Origin: Glandiceps talaboti
Lineage: Eukaryota > Hemichordata > Enteropneusta > Spengelidae
NCBI RefSeq assembly: GCF_964340395.1
Contig: NC_135551.1
Location: 10,198,879-10,262,878 of the forward strand
Length of the DNA: 64,000 nucleotides
Reading direction: 5' to 3'
Of the stretch, positions 28,216-41,594 are shown in pieces. Below the pieces are notes generated by a model. The model searched no databases. It saw nothing but the letters and a program-made list of their open reading frames with translations, and was not told where the DNA came from. How positions within the stretch are numbered: position 1 is the first letter of the stretch; the number at the start of each line of letters is the position of its first letter. Both the position numbers and the translations under genes were made by a program.

Positions 28216-30039
28216 GTTTATCAAAGCCCTGTCCCCATGCAGAAATCTGAACTAGTTTGAAGTCCAATCATCTGGCAGTTTTCTCAGGACTGAAACTAGT
28301 CTTGATTCAGTTTCACTATATTTATTGAGAGTAAATCAGTTTTCAATCAATTCAAATTGGGGTAAGGCCATTAAATAATACTTCACATCAGCAAAATAAG
28401 GTCATATCTGCTATTGTATAGTATATCTGATATGACCTTATTACACTGACGCGATAACTTGATGGTTGATCTGGCACTAGATAACAAAATTAAATTCATT
28501 ATCCCGACTCAAATAAGTTACTCTATATTTACCTGCCATCGTATCACAACATGACAACACTCCTAGCATCTGGTGACATCTACATATGACAAGTAGTGCA
28601 AGTAATTATATTTAGCAACCTGATTGCCATTTCAAGTGCCTTCTGTGTTTGTTATTGAAATTGTAAGCAAATTTTGGAAAGCATTCGTATTCCCATTTTT
28701 ACTTCTCACAATGGATGCACATTTCTTGTACATAATTCAGGCCTCCCTAAACATTTTCACCGCTAATTTGATGAACAGAAGTTTTACAAATATAATTAGT
28801 ATGGTACACAATAATACATATAGATCGAGTACAATGTAAATGTACATGTAAATAAAGCTTATTGTAAAATATAGAACAGTAGGTGTGATAAGTTGTATAA
28901 GAATACCTTGTTGTAGCTTACCTGTCATATTGAAGGACTTACACTACTACATTATTTCAGCTATCCTAAATGATATTTTGATTTTTTTAAAACAATTTTG
29001 CTCGTCCTTCCAAGTCTATGATTCTTAAAATCTACTGGTATTATGCCATGCCCCACCTCACAGTATTAAAGTTACACCCCGCCATACTCATAACTTGTGC
29101 AAATTTGAATAGAATCTGACATATGTGGGCCAACCACTCTCTTTTCTATATGCTTGCTTGTAAAAATTTTCATGACGACACCGAATAATGGATTCATGAT
29201 ATGACCTGGTTGCACAATTTAAATGTCTAATTATGTATTCAACCAATCATCTTCTCTGGTGGAATGCCATTAGAGACCAGTGTAACTGAAGAATTACAGA
29301 AATTTCAAGAAAATCAAAATGTCAGTTAGGATAGCAGAAATAATGTAGTAGCATAGGTGAGGCTACCCTTGTAGGTTGATTAAGATTTTAAATACCCCAC
29401 TAAACTTCCTGTAGATGTGTGTCTGCAGTATTATACTGAGATAAGATTTCTAAAAAGTTATGTAACTAAACTATGTTTTAAATATGTTATGTAATAATAA
29501 TGTACAAGTCCTAATATTCAAGAAATGGGAAACGAATCCAGTATTTCCCAGCCTTTTAACATGCATGTTGCACAGGGGTTGGAGCATGATGCAAAATTGT
29601 AAAATTCTGCCAGTTCAAATTTATGCAAAATGTTATGAATTAATAACAATGAAATTCTCTATAGGAATGCTATTTCTTGGCCTGGGTGTTATTTATCGGA
29701 CCAGGGGAGTAGAAAATGGGCAAAATTCATACTTACATTGCTACATTTTATTGTACAGCTTGACAAACTTCTAATTAACATTATTACTACAGAGTATGTC
29801 ATCTGGCTTCACAAAATTCTAATCAACATTGCTACATGCTTATATTGTCTGGCAATCACACTCTACAACATTACTAATGGTTTTTCTACTTGAACAAAAA
29901 TGATGTGAAATAATATAGTCGTGTTTTCAATTGAAAAATACAAAATATATAACCATTTCTCATCCATATTGTTACTCTAACTTTTCACATTTGATATCTT
30001 TGTGATATTCATCTTTCTAAACATGTATAGGCAAACCAA
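28216..30039. other. Intergenic AT-rich DNA
   Basis: No gene or organised repeat was recognised. There is a short palindrome around 28399-28442 (AAGGTCATATCTGC against TCTGATATGACCTT). Open frames here are short and lack coding character. Confidence 0.5.
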
Positions 30040-30160
30040 GATAGACACAAACTAAAAGTGTTGTTACATATACTAGATTACACAAGTGAGTGATAGCGGT
30101 GCATTGGTTATGTGGATATAATCACCCTGTAATCAAGAGAGTGTAAACACTGGATGAGAT
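30040..30160 (+). repeat. Dispersed repeat, copy 1
   Basis: AGATAGACACAAACTAAA, ACACAAGTG..GATAGCGG, ATAATCACCCTGTAATCAAG and AGTGTAAACACTGG recur with moderate divergence and in the same order at 32088-32205. Confidence 0.6.
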
Positions 30161-30483
30161 TGCATGTGTGACCACTTGGGAAAAACTTGGTATCAGAGAT
30201 GCCACCCTACTGTGAGTGTAAATGCATCAACATCCATAGATAAATAATATCAACAAGATGTTATAATGTTAGTTTTAGTATGTGTCAATCTTAGTTTTCC
30301 AATAGCTTCATTTCACTGAAGAGAGCTCAGTCATTGCGATATGGCATACATGTACATAAAGTTGGCCTCAGAATCAGAGTGTCTCATATTCAGCCTCAGA
30401 TTCAACCTCGTATATATTCTCATATTCAAAAAAACCCAATGACGCCAATTAAAAGCTGTCAAACAAAAACAAATATTGTTGAG

Positions 30484-30737
30484 AAAACAGGAAATGGTCC
30501 CACTTCACACCCACTTGATGGGAGGGGAGGGGGGGGGGGATTACCTGAAAATCAAAGATAACATTTCATTACTGAGACATTTGTGGTAGGTCAAAGTTCA
30601 GCTGATGTATGTTTGTTAGTAGGCATTATTCCAATGATGTATCTGTAATGCTGCTGTTTAAAAAGATTTTAATCTTATCTAAAAGTTTGTAAAAGTCAAA
30701 TATTGATGGTGGGTGTGAAGTGGGACATTTCCTGTGG
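30484..30737. mobile_element. Foldback element
   Basis: Arms ACAGGAAATGGTCCCACTTC with ACACCCAC at 30488 and GTGGGTGTGAAGTGGGACAT with TTCCTGT near 30709-30735 are inverted repeats of about 30 bp. The interior has a G-run and no open frame. Confidence 0.6.
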
Positions 30738-31137
30738 TTCCTATTGTGTTATTTCTTGTCTAGACGGCTTTCGATGCGTGTCATCATGATTTTCCAAAAT
30801 GATATATGAGACTATATGAGGCTGAACCTAAGGCTCAATCTGAGACTAGCCTCATGTTGTCCTTAAAACGTGAATCTCATTCTGAATATGATTCTGAATC
30901 TGAGACTAGATTTATACATATTGATATAGGTCATAATATACAAAATGTTGATCTTTGAAACTTAGGAAGTAAATGGTGTAAATATGAAATGCAAAACACT
31001 TGACATTGCTTTTGGCTAGAGACATATGGAAATATGTAAAAACTTCGTAAAGTTAATAATACCCCGATGTTTCTGAAATAACTTGTGTGTGAGAGCAGAA
31101 TTCTCATACTACTGACACATAACTGGTTACTTCAAGC

Positions 31138-31555
31138 AACTGTAATGTATTTCTCAGGTAAAGTGACTCATATTTTAATAATTTTGTGAATCACTTCTTG
31201 TGACAATGCCTCTTGTGGTTAGCCTGATCACCATATCTGATCAATATGTGTGTGGCTATACCTATAATTGGTTACTTCAACAGATAACTGGTTACTTCAG
31301 CTGATAACTGGTTACTTCAGCTGATAACTGGTTACTTCAACAGATAACTGGTTACTTCAACAAATAAGTGATTACTTCAGTTGATACGTGGTTACTTCAA
31401 CAGATAACTGGTTACTTCAACAAATCAGTGATTACTTCAGTTGATAAGTGGTTACTTCAACAAATAAGTGATTACTTCAGTTGATAAGTGGGTACTTCAA
31501 CAGATAACTGGTTACTTTAACTGTAATGTATTTCTCAGGTAAACTGACTCATACT
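31138..31555. repeat. 20-bp minisatellite with flanking direct duplication
   Basis: About 13 copies of ACTTCAACAGATAACTGGTT and variants fill 31268-31516. The array is bracketed by direct copies of CTGTAATGTATTTCTCAGGT at about 31139 and 31520, so it grew inside a duplicated segment. Confidence 0.85.
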
Positions 31556-32087
31556 TTTAAAAAGGTTTGCCAATCTAATATAATAATATAATACATGGAT
31601 ACCTATAACTGACTGTAAGCCTTTGTTATTTGGAAATGCAATTTAGTGTATTGAGTTTTATCTGGCACCAGTATAATTAGTAGTCCCAGGTTTCATGAAC
31701 CTGTTGGTATTTTAAAAAAAATCGATTTCCATATTAAAGCCAAGTTTGAGTAATAGATTGCTGTTTCATGAAACAGAGAAAAATGAAATCTGATAATGAT
31801 ATAAAGACTTTTCCAGTACTTTGAATAAAATTCAACTCGTTATTTTTTTTTTATCATTGAATATATTAATTACATGTATTTTACAAAAGTAAATATATAA
31901 ATATATATTTAGTTTGTAATGAATACATATTTATCATTCTCTTTCTCTTTTTTTTAGTAAATTACATGTTGGTATTTACAAAAGAATGAAGTGATTTTAT
32001 TTGTACAGTACATGCCTCTTATACTGCGTTATATATAGCTGTATACGACACTGGTAATCGAGACTTCGGTTTACTCAAATTTTACTA

Positions 32088-32205
32088 AGATAGACACAGA
32101 CTAAATCTGTTCTTCAGTGTGGTAGATTTCACAAGTGGGGGATAGCAGTTCCTCTGTTGTGCAATTCTAATCACCATGTGATCAAGATAGTGTAAACATT
32201 GGAAG
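32088..32205 (+). repeat. Dispersed repeat, copy 2
   Basis: Partner of 30040-30160: AGATAGACACAGACTAAA, CACAAGTGGGGGATAGCAG, CTAATCACCATGTGATCAAG and TAGTGTAAACATTGG. Confidence 0.6.
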
Positions 32206-32679
32206 TCCCAAAACAATATTGGAGCTCTAAATAAACTTGTTTTCGAAGCCACCTTCGTACTGAGACTAGGCCATTTAATAGCTTATCACTGTTGTATCAA
32301 CACGTTGCGACAATAGTAATTTGTGTCTATGTTAGTAAACCGAAGGCTCAAATACGAGAGTAATATTACACTTAGAATACATGTACAATTTGTAATTCCC
32401 TGTTTTATTCTTGTAACAGTTTTCACTGTTGTACACAAACATGTTATTATTCCTTCTGAAATAAAATCCAAAGTGAAATTACTTTCAAGCTTAATTGGTT
32501 TGACAAATGAATTGCAGCTGTGCTGAGAAGAATCACAATTATGTGTGGATTATTCTGTAAATATGATACATGTAGACATGCTCTGTAAAGGAAATAAACT
32601 TTTAATTAATGGACTAATAGAGATGTTGTTTGTTTTAATTAATATCATAGATTTTACCACTACTGAATAAAGGTTCAGT

Positions 32680-32870
32680 AGTGTGTGTGTGTGTGTGTGT
32701 GTGGTAATACACATGTACATTTGTATTGTTTGTACCGGTGTATGTATGTATGTCTATGTATGTATGTATGTATGTATGCATGCATGTATGGATGTATGTA
32801 TGTATGTATGTATGTATGCATGCATGTATGTATGTATGTATGTATGTATGTATGTATGTGTGTGTGTTTT
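32680..32870. repeat. (GT)n and (TATG)n microsatellites
   Basis: A GT run at 32680-32703 is followed by TATG/CATG repeats at 32740-32868. Confidence 0.95.
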
Positions 32871-33585
32871 ATATTAAAGCCACCCTATATAATGGGTGTA
32901 GTTACATAGAGTTCCAGAAACCAAGTCAATAAAAGGTAAGGAAAAGTAGTTTTCATATTTGTAGTACTCAGTTTTCCATAAATGATTATTTATAATTGGT
33001 GGTTTCTGACTTATTTTGTTATTTATTTTATGTTAGCTAATATCTCTATCGAAGAAAATAAAATATTAATTGGTTTGCCATTTAGTAGGATTGTCCCAAA
33101 TCAAGCTCAGGAGGTTTAGACGCAAACAGGGAGAAGTAGCTAGAAACCTTGTCATGAAGTCTAATTCCTACACCCAGTAAATCTGTTGCTGAAGCCAAGA
33201 AGTCATGAGAACACCCTAAATGTGGTTGGATACCTCATCCAACCACCGTACCAGGAGAGCACTCTTCATGAATAAGATTCTGTCACTAGTGTAAGAAACG
33301 GAACAAGAGAAAGACTCAACAACAAAGGACAAGAATCTATGCATGATAACAGTCGTAGACTTGTCTTCTGCAGAGGTTAACCATACAGCAATACCAGTAG
33401 ATGTGGATAGTATTGATGTTGAAAGTGTGGCAGCAATGCCAAAATATGATATGAGATCCATAAAAAACCGTGACAAATCATACACAAAGGAATTCTAATT
33501 TGGTCGTGATCTCGCCCCATACTGCTTCCGTCTAGCAAAATAGTCCCCGCCTCTCCAAGCCCTCTAGTTACAGCTACTTGTGGCT

Positions 33586-33930
33586 TTAACAAACTGTCTC
33601 TAAAATGGCCTGGATTTCTTTGCCATATTCCTTGACAAGATCTAAGGACACAATATCTGTACGGTAAGTAAGACTCCAGAACATCGTTCCATTGACAGAA
33701 ACAAGATTATGAGAAAATGGAGGAGTTTGTCTAGCAACTGTCCTATAACAGGAATCAATATTAACCATAGACCCTTGAACACATTCTTGCCTACCGATAT
33801 TACTCATTCTGAAAGATATTCTACCATTACTAATCATGTTTGCATCCAATCTCTTTTGAGTTGGTTCTTCAACAACAGATTCCAAGGCTGTTGAAGATTT
33901 CTTTTGTATTTTAAGTTCTGGCCAATTCGT
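33586..33930 (-). pseudogene. Possible exon or relic of a condensation/acyltransferase-like protein
   Basis: A minus-strand frame ends at TAA 33586 and reads, near its start, ESVVEEPTQKRLDANMISNG. It then has RISFRMSNIGRQE, SCYRTVARQTPPFSHNLVSV and NGTMFWSLTYRTDIVSLDLV, ending KEYGKEIQAILETVC. The order SN(I/L)GR..., then NGxxxWSLxY, then a closing amphipathic helix recalls the C-terminal part of condensation/O-acyltransferase-type domains. That is resemblance, not a demonstrated match. The same frame has a stop a little upstream, and no clear upstream exon was found. It may therefore be a relic or a 3'-terminal exon. Confidence 0.35.
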
Positions 33931-34019
33931 CGGTGGTTTCTAATCAACTTGACTACTTCTACACCCCCATTGTGCATGACACGCATGTAATTGTTTCTTT
34001 TGCATTGGGAGTTGTCGGT

Positions 34020-34135
34020 GAATGTGTAAACAAATGTCATGTTACATGAGTGAAACATCACACCAACACCATTTTAGCTGTAAATGTCATATGTTGCATG
34101 AGTGAAACACCAAACCAACATCATTTGAACTGTAA
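34020..34135. repeat. 55-bp tandem duplication
   Basis: Two units share AAATGTCAT, TGAGTGAAAC and CCAACA, at about 34022-34078 and 34079-34135. Confidence 0.7.
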
Positions 34136-34838
34136 GAGCAAGTTTCTCTATTGATCACAATACGACAAGTTAGTTTCGACCTACCTGTTCTGGACGCCAA
34201 CCTCACCTAGTACCCGTGTAAGTCTTAGGATCATGTACAAAAGTTATTGATTTATATATATGTATGTATATTTGTACCCAAGGTAGGCTTAACCATTGTG
34301 ACTGACATGTGCAAATGAGGGCATCAGCCAATCAGGAGTCAGTAAATAAACCTCTTACACTAAAATTACAGAGAAATCTAAGCCATACTTGGTCATCAGT
34401 AGGAAAAGAAAGAAAATATCGTGATACCGGTATGGCAAAGAATAGTTGGGGAAATAAGACACCATGTTAATTAATCTTCAAATACATCGTATCAAATATA
34501 TAACTATGTGTTGATTTGTATGAAATAGATCGATGTCACACATCAGTAGCCCAGCGATGAAACTACTAGCCAAGTAACTATAAAACAATACAATGTTTTC
34601 TCTACATGTTTAACGTATACGTAACAAGGATAGTTTTTAACATAACAGATCGGAAGGTTATCAAGTAAGATCTTATTCGCGAGAATACTTAATAGACGTG
34701 CTACTTGTAGCCATGTGATATATAGCTTATATTAAGTGCTAATATTCTAGTATAAATTGATTGTTCTATATGCTGGTCAAATTTATATGTATTAAGTACA
34801 GCTCTTCTATGGCAGCTTGTTGAACTACTAGTATAATA

Positions 34839-35275
34839 GGGTGACCCTCCTTTTTTGTTTCTCATTACTTTTGCATGGCAACCATGGGTCCCTCGGTCGA
34901 TTTAAAAAAGGAAATACATATGTTTCTCTGCCTCTTCTTTTCCTCCTCTATATCTCCTCTTTATTAGAGTCCCGCTAACAAGCCCTCTGTCAGCTTCTCT
35001 ACACAATTGGCATGTTCTCAGCCCCCCTACTTGAATAACCTCCGTCATGGAAAAAAATGATCTGTCCGCCGGTGAACAAGTGTCGTCGTCGCCGCCGCCG
35101 GCGCTATGACTGTAGATGACGTTGACAGTCCAGACACTTTTTTATTCTTGCCAGAGAGTTCACTGTCCCACAAAATATTAATGGTCGGTGAAAATATTTT
35201 CTTTTATTTTGATGTCGGAGCTGAAAATTTGGGTCGGTCGGATAATGAGAAACAGAAGAGCAAATAGGGACACCC
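34839..35275. mobile_element. 437-bp TIR element
   Basis: The left end GGGTGACCCTCC then GTTTCTCATTAC and the complement of the right end (GGGTGTCCCTATT then GTTTCTCATTATCCG) are inverted repeats with a few indels. GGTCG motifs occur near both inner edges. No transposase and no convincing target duplication were found. Confidence 0.6.
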
Positions 35276-36400
35276 ATGTACTGTTTGACCTGTCACATAT
35301 ACGTACAGTACACCCACTTTACTCCAGTTCGCCTCGCAACCAAACTTCCGTGTAATCCCGATGTTATTATCAGCGAATATATGATTTATGATGGTAGACA
35401 AGGGGTCAAGGTGCAAAATAAACTAGTACCAGTTTATTTAATAGTTCTTCTTAAATTTACCCTAATTTGCATAATTGTATGTAGACAGCACACTCGATAT
35501 GTGCGTCTTCGCTCTTTCTAATGTCGACAGCAAACGTACACAATCCATAGTTATAATTCCTTTTCACGGAAGGGTGTCAAATCAATAGTAAATACATGTA
35601 TATCAAGTTAGTAACAATACACGTATTTCCTTTCTAAATGTGACTGATCGATCATTGACTACAGGGGGGGGGGGTGTTGGTTGGGGAAGCACATTGACCC
35701 ACCATAGACCCTATTACACTATCGCATGCATGATGTTACCACTGCAACTGCCCGTGTGTGGAGCACTTCACCCGCTGACAAAATGAAGAGCTGAGGCTGA
35801 ATAGGTTTGGTTCAGCCATCGATATTGAAAGTAGGTGTAGGCGAAAACGGGAAATGAAATAAAATCGTGTGGAATGAATACGTTTGATTAACTCACATAA
35901 GCGTACACTAGGCTAGACTGACTGACTGACTGACTGACTGACTGATTGATTGATTGAGGCTTAATCTATTCCCGATTTCAGGAAATGCTCCAACCTTTAA
36001 TATTGGGAGCAAAATATAACTGAGAAAAACAAATACACCAGCTTGGTCGAATCCATTGCCAATAATATTTCTTGTTTAAAATGCTAATTATTCAGAAAGT
36101 CAAATTTATGTAAACTCGTGCAATTTTTGAGGTTTAAATCCATACATGTTCTGTTTGACAATCGCAGCCCTAATAAGGGGGCTATTTGTCCTCTTTATGT
36201 TGCCGCGCTACCAGTAATTCAACAACTTTGTATGCTCAAAGCCTCATATAATAAGGTCATGCATGTCTACATTTTGTAGTGGTACATTGCACAAATAATG
36301 CTGGTAGTTGCAAGACCGGAGGGATACTGAAACCAGGATGAAACTGTTGGTTGATATTTAGCTTTGCTTTTATGAACCATAGGCAAAGACAAAACAATGT

Positions 36401-36405
<5 letters not shown>
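35276..36405. other. Intergenic DNA with short tetranucleotide array
   Basis: No gene seen. A (GACT/GATT)n block lies at about 35915-35956 and a G-run at 35665-35674. Confidence 0.5.

Positions 36406-36496
<91 letters not shown>
36406..36496. repeat. (CT)n microsatellite
   Basis: About 90 bp of pure CT dinucleotide. Confidence 0.97.
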
Positions 36497-36499
<3 letters not shown>

Positions 36500-37657
36500 T
36501 TAGGAAAATGCAAAGGTGATGCGGTATTATATTATTCATATTTATAACTCTGGCGTACTGGTCAATGGGCAGAGAGCAGAGATGATCAATGATTAGTGAC
36601 AAGTGTCATTCAACTCTACAGTAAATATTCCATTTAAAAAATGCATCTCTCCCACAAAATTCTACTTTTGTTTGTATATCTGAAACTTCAATGTCTACAC
36701 ATACAAAACACTTGGGCTATCCCCCTATTCTGTGTATCACTTTTATTTGTATATGTTTTACGGAAAATGTGATATTTTGCCTTAGGGTGTCTGTCTTATA
36801 TGAAATATTGAAAAATGACTGACTGTAACATAATATTTAATCTAGCTTGAATTATTGTGCCAGTGGACAGGCATTATCATAACAAACCCAATCATTTGGA
36901 CAAACACATACAACTTGCATAATGTACTGTAATGAAATGATTTTTATAGTTGATCTGAGCTAAGAAAATTGTGACATGTGGCTACAGGTTCCGATGATGT
37001 ATTTTACGCTGCGGGCAGAATTTACGGGGGGGGGAGACATTTGTTAAAAGCATTTTGCCCCCCCCCCCCTTCACGCTCTCAAAAAATTAATTGCCCCTAA
37101 AATTAACCCAAGAAATGTCGCAGCCACCCCGAGATACCCCCCCCCCCCCGCACTTCCAGCGTTCCAGAGAGGTAAAGCATCGTACACTACATTAAACTAA
37201 CAGTGGAAATCAACTCAAGCGTCCATACCGAGAGATTTCTTTACAAATATATGTGGGCTTTGCAAAAAAAGGTCTCTCATTAGGCTGTAAATAATCTATA
37301 CTTGGAGATACTTAGCCAGCAAGGTTTACTCTTTCAACCTTGAAACAGCATTCCCCATGATAGCCAGTGGGGAGTTTGTGAGGAGGGGTGAGTGTCCCTC
37401 TCCCATGGTGAGCACGTTTTTAAAAATAAGGACATGTAGGAGGCCATTCCAATGGCATAACATTTCAAACCATACACATTATTGAAACCCAATACATTAC
37501 TGTACAACTGCATGCCTATATCATCGATACTTTAACTTATGAAGACATATTTTGGCAGACACACACATTGGCTTGGCTAGTGACTTCATCATGATGAAAT
37601 GCATGGTAGGTAAATGAAATGAACAATTTCGCAAACGAACATGATAAACGACTGCTG

Positions 37658-37920
<263 letters not shown>

Positions 37921-38324
37921 AGACAAAAAGATGGACAGAGGAATGATACACAAACACCTTCGCATGACTGTCATCCACCTCATCACTGAATATAGGCTTT
38001 AGAACTTATTGCGGCAAAGCCGCAAGAAATGTTCAAATCTACTCGGTAAACAACCGCTCCTGATGTTTAAAACAGGTTCAAATCATGAGCATCATATTTG
38101 GTGGGCCCCTTTCAGACCTTCTGAATGTTCATGCCCTCATCCCCCCACCCCAATTTGTTTATGGCCCCTCAATTTCTCTCTAGGCCCATCCCCTCCCCTC
38201 CAATTTAGAAAGGCATGGTTACCTTAGAAATTCTTATGTAACACTGGTGCAGTACTCATGACACTAAACTTGGATTTTGATAGTACTTTGGAAGCAAATA
38301 TACTGACATGATATCTGTCGCAAT

Positions 38325-38348
38325 TATCTATCTATATATCTATCTATA

Positions 38349-38447
<99 letters not shown>
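38325..38447. repeat. (ATCT)n to (GTCT)n compound microsatellite
   Basis: ATCT units with TATATATCT variants change abruptly to GTCT at about 38392. Confidence 0.97.
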
Positions 38448-39309
38448 TCTAAAGCAGATATAACGTATTTATGCAGTTATTTTATACGAGGACATTCATG
38501 ATAACAAGTGACTATGGTTGAGAGAGTCCAAAAGTACCAAGGCCTTGGTGTTTGTAAGCAATCTACATTTGACATGCATTCGTCATAAATGTTGTAACAC
38601 TTTCTCTTGAAAATCGGTCAAGGTAAATAATGCATATCATTTTTATTTCAAAACAATGTTGTCATTTCACCATTTCAAATTATCTGGATCACGGCCTTCT
38701 CGCAAGATCAACCTAAGATTGGCTTCTGTACTGCACCCGGCACCACACTGGTAATGTTCTCATCAGTCGAAACAAATCTTACACGTACATATTTCTAGAA
38801 GGACAAAAGGTCGCCATACCTTGCTCCCCAGTGCTATTTATGTGACGAAACAAGTAGCTGGAAGGGCGAACCTTAACATATATACGTGTACACAAACAAC
38901 GGAATGTCCTTACAGAAATATTCAGAATACGAAAATCTAATTATATGTCCTGTCTTGTGTGGTACACTTCACAGGTTTGGAAAAATACGGAACACGTTAT
39001 GACAATTTAATACAATCTGAAATAACGTAAGAGGAACCAACTTTTTTTTACAGTATCAAACATAGATATATTTCAATATCTGCAGTAGAGAAAGGTTCTT
39101 ATATTGTACCGTACGTTTATTGACAACATCTACGACGTTGCCCAATAGTTTTGACAGTATCTCGCTCGGGGTTAAACGCACTAAAGGTATCTGATTCGTC
39201 CATGCACCTATATATATCATTTAATTAAATAGGCATTGTGTACAGTAGGAGATGTTGTTTTTAATATCTGAGCTCGCACCAGAACAGTTAATTGTGGACA
39301 TATTTACAG
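38448..39309. other. Intergenic DNA, nothing recognised
   Basis: No coding region, organised repeat or terminal inverted repeats were noticed. Confidence 0.4.
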
Positions 39310-39531
39310 GAAATGTATTTTGGAAGCATTTACAGGAAAAGTAAGGGTACTATCAACAAAGTAGAAAATGCCAAAGGTCATACAGTGATGATGAAATGGG
39401 AGAGTCCCTGCACAACATTTATTCGTATGAAGTTAGACCAATACAATTTGCATATTAAAATCGCATTACTTTTAAAACAGTCAGCATTACAGGGAGCGGA
39501 CACAACGTTTGGTGTCCAGGCATACATAAAG
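39310..39531 (+). CDS. Orphan exon-like open frame
   Basis: An acceptor-like ATATTTACAG precedes an open frame that ends at AAAG/GTAGGA, a fair donor. The 74-codon peptide begins EMYFGSIYRKSKGTINKVEN. It continues with VMMKWESPCTTFIRMKLDQY and ends QGADTTFGVQAYIK. The residue mix looks coding (alternating hydrophobic pattern, single Cys), but I do not recognise it. No neighbouring exon was found. It could be an exon of an unseen gene or a relic. Confidence 0.3.
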
Positions 39532-39834
39532 GTAGGACCCGATTTCATAATGTTTTACAAAGTATGGTATTGTGTTTAATATAATTTTGATAGATTTGTG
39601 GATGTTATTCTTATTTTCATTATTATTCAAGTATGTTTGCAATTCAGTATTCAATGGTTTTTTTCTACGAAGTATTTTAGTCGTGTTGCTTGACGAATAA
39701 AAAAATACTGATAACTTTTATCATCATTAAGATCTGATTCACAAGGTGAGATGTTTCGCTTAGCGATGTAACTTCGCAAATTAATGCTTACTGGACAAGT
39801 TTGAGTTTCATGGCCTGCAAGTAATGATTTGTGG

Positions 39835-40205
39835 AGTCATGATGGGCAAATAGTTAGAGTGGCCGGCTTTGAATCTGCAGGTTGGAGGTTCAAGCCCCAT
39901 CGCTGCTGTTTGTTTCTGAGTGGCTAAAGTCCTTGGGTAAGATTTGAACCACAACTGTGACTCCAGCTGTATAATTGGGGACCTGGTAGGATAGAGGTTG
40001 CAATGTGAATGCGCTTATAAAGGCTGCAATGGATTGTATGCGCCCAAGGGAGTTGAGAAAGTATAAAGGGCCGTTGTGCTGATATCGATCTGTGCCATGG
40101 GGTAATGATTGTAAAGTGCTTTGAGCAAAGAGTGGAAAAGCGCTATATAAAAACCAAAATTACCATTATTATTATTGTTATTGCTATTATTATTATTTTT
40201 ATTAT
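39835..40205 (+). mobile_element. tRNA-derived SINE, copy 2
   Basis: The tRNA-like head has AATAGTTAGAGTGG (box A-like) and GGAGGTTCAAGCCCCATCGC (box B). The body matches the copies at 8.5 and 43.1 kb (CTAAAGTCCTTGGGTAAGAT, GGGACCTGGTAGGATAGAGG). It ends with AAAGCGCTATATAAAAACC and an ATT-rich tail at 40165-40211. Confidence 0.85.
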
Positions 40206-40211
40206 TATTAT

Positions 40212-41340
40212 AAGTTAAGGGGTTGTTTTTTTCTATAATAATGAAAAATGTTGGGAGGACTTTTAAAGGAATATCACTTATGGTTGTTGTGTAGGAGGTG
40301 TCAAGGTTGAAGTTTTACACCCACAACTAAATGTGCAACATTTCCCATTCAAGCTTCAAGTCGTAACAATTGGGAGCTTGGTAATTGCTATGTATATGAA
40401 TAAAAGTATTACAATATTATTTTATTTATGACTAAATTGGCACTAGCACTGCGGCCCAGCGAAGATCTCATTTGTACAGTATCCCACAAAGCATTTAGGC
40501 ACTAATATTTGATTGACAGCAACGGTAGCGGTAGCAATGACTCAGATTTTCACAAAACCCCTTTGGTCTCTACTTACAATTTTTCAGACAGATTGGTGTG
40601 CATATAAAAAAGTTGAACATGAGCTGAGCGAAGTTTAGTTGTCATAAAATAATGTTGCTAAGTTTAAATTTAGTGAAAAGAATATCGATTTTTTTCTGAC
40701 ATGAGCGCAGTTGTACTGACTATGGTGAGCGTCCGTGGAACATATATAGTTGAAATGTTGATAGCATAATGTTATTTTTATGCGGGTATTACATTAAAAT
40801 ATACGTTATAACTTGAAACTCTCGCCTTTATTTACCACACAGCTTTGATGAAATTAAAGACTATTTTCTTTTGTGTGAAAGCAAATGCTAGGTCAGTCTG
40901 TATGTATTACATGTAATACTTACAGAATAACGAAGTTAGAGGTCCGTATTTATGTAGGTACGATGTACATGGTAAAATGCGCCGATTTACAAATGGTTTT
41001 CTTAATGAGTTTTTTTTTCAACATAGTCAGCGATAGCACATCATTTTCCAGAAAACTGAAAAATCTAAAACCAACCAATTTTTACAAAACCACTCTTGTC
41101 TCTATTTACGAATTTTCAGACCAATTAATGGTTTCTTTAATGATTAAGAGAATTTCTTTCATTCCCTCATTTGTGTTAGTTTGTCTAGATCCGTCTATCT
41201 GTCAGTTTGTCTTTCTGCCCAACTCTCTCTGAGAATCTCTCTCCGTACCTCCCTACCCCCTCCCCTCTGTGTGTGAGAGAATCTACCTCCCTTCACTCCC
41301 TCCCCTCCCTCGAAAACGTATGTTAAAAAGAATGTGATAT
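40212..41340. other. Intergenic AT-rich DNA
   Basis: No supported gene. A 115-codon open frame at 40885-41232 has low-complexity composition and no recognisable motif, so it is not called. Confidence 0.4.
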
Positions 41341-41341
<1 letters not shown>

Positions 41342-41379
<38 letters not shown>

Positions 41380-41380
41380 C
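41342..41380. repeat. (GTCT)n microsatellite
   Basis: Nine to ten units of TGTC. Confidence 0.95.
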
Positions 41381-41594
41381 ATACATATACATAATGTTAT
41401 TGATATCGCGTGATCAACTATGCAGATTACAAATCTACCAAAAGTCTTGATGAATTATGCTGGTAGGGTTTAGGTTGTGTGTGTGTGTGGGGGGGTGGGG
41501 GGTGGGTGGGGGGTGGGGGGTGGATATGTATGTACAATGTATGCGTGCGTGTGTGTTTCCATCTTTGTGTGCTTGTGTATGTCTATCTATCTAT

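Noticed and set aside
33216-33592. Further minus-strand frames after the 33.6-kb fragment
   Set aside because: They lie downstream of its stop in other frames, and both strands look equally open. No conserved motif was found.
39835-39905. tRNA gene
   Set aside because: Box A/B-like motifs are present, but no cloverleaf is supported and the segment is the head of a repeated SINE.
40885-41232. 115-codon open frame
   Set aside because: AT-rich, no motif, and no splice or promoter context.
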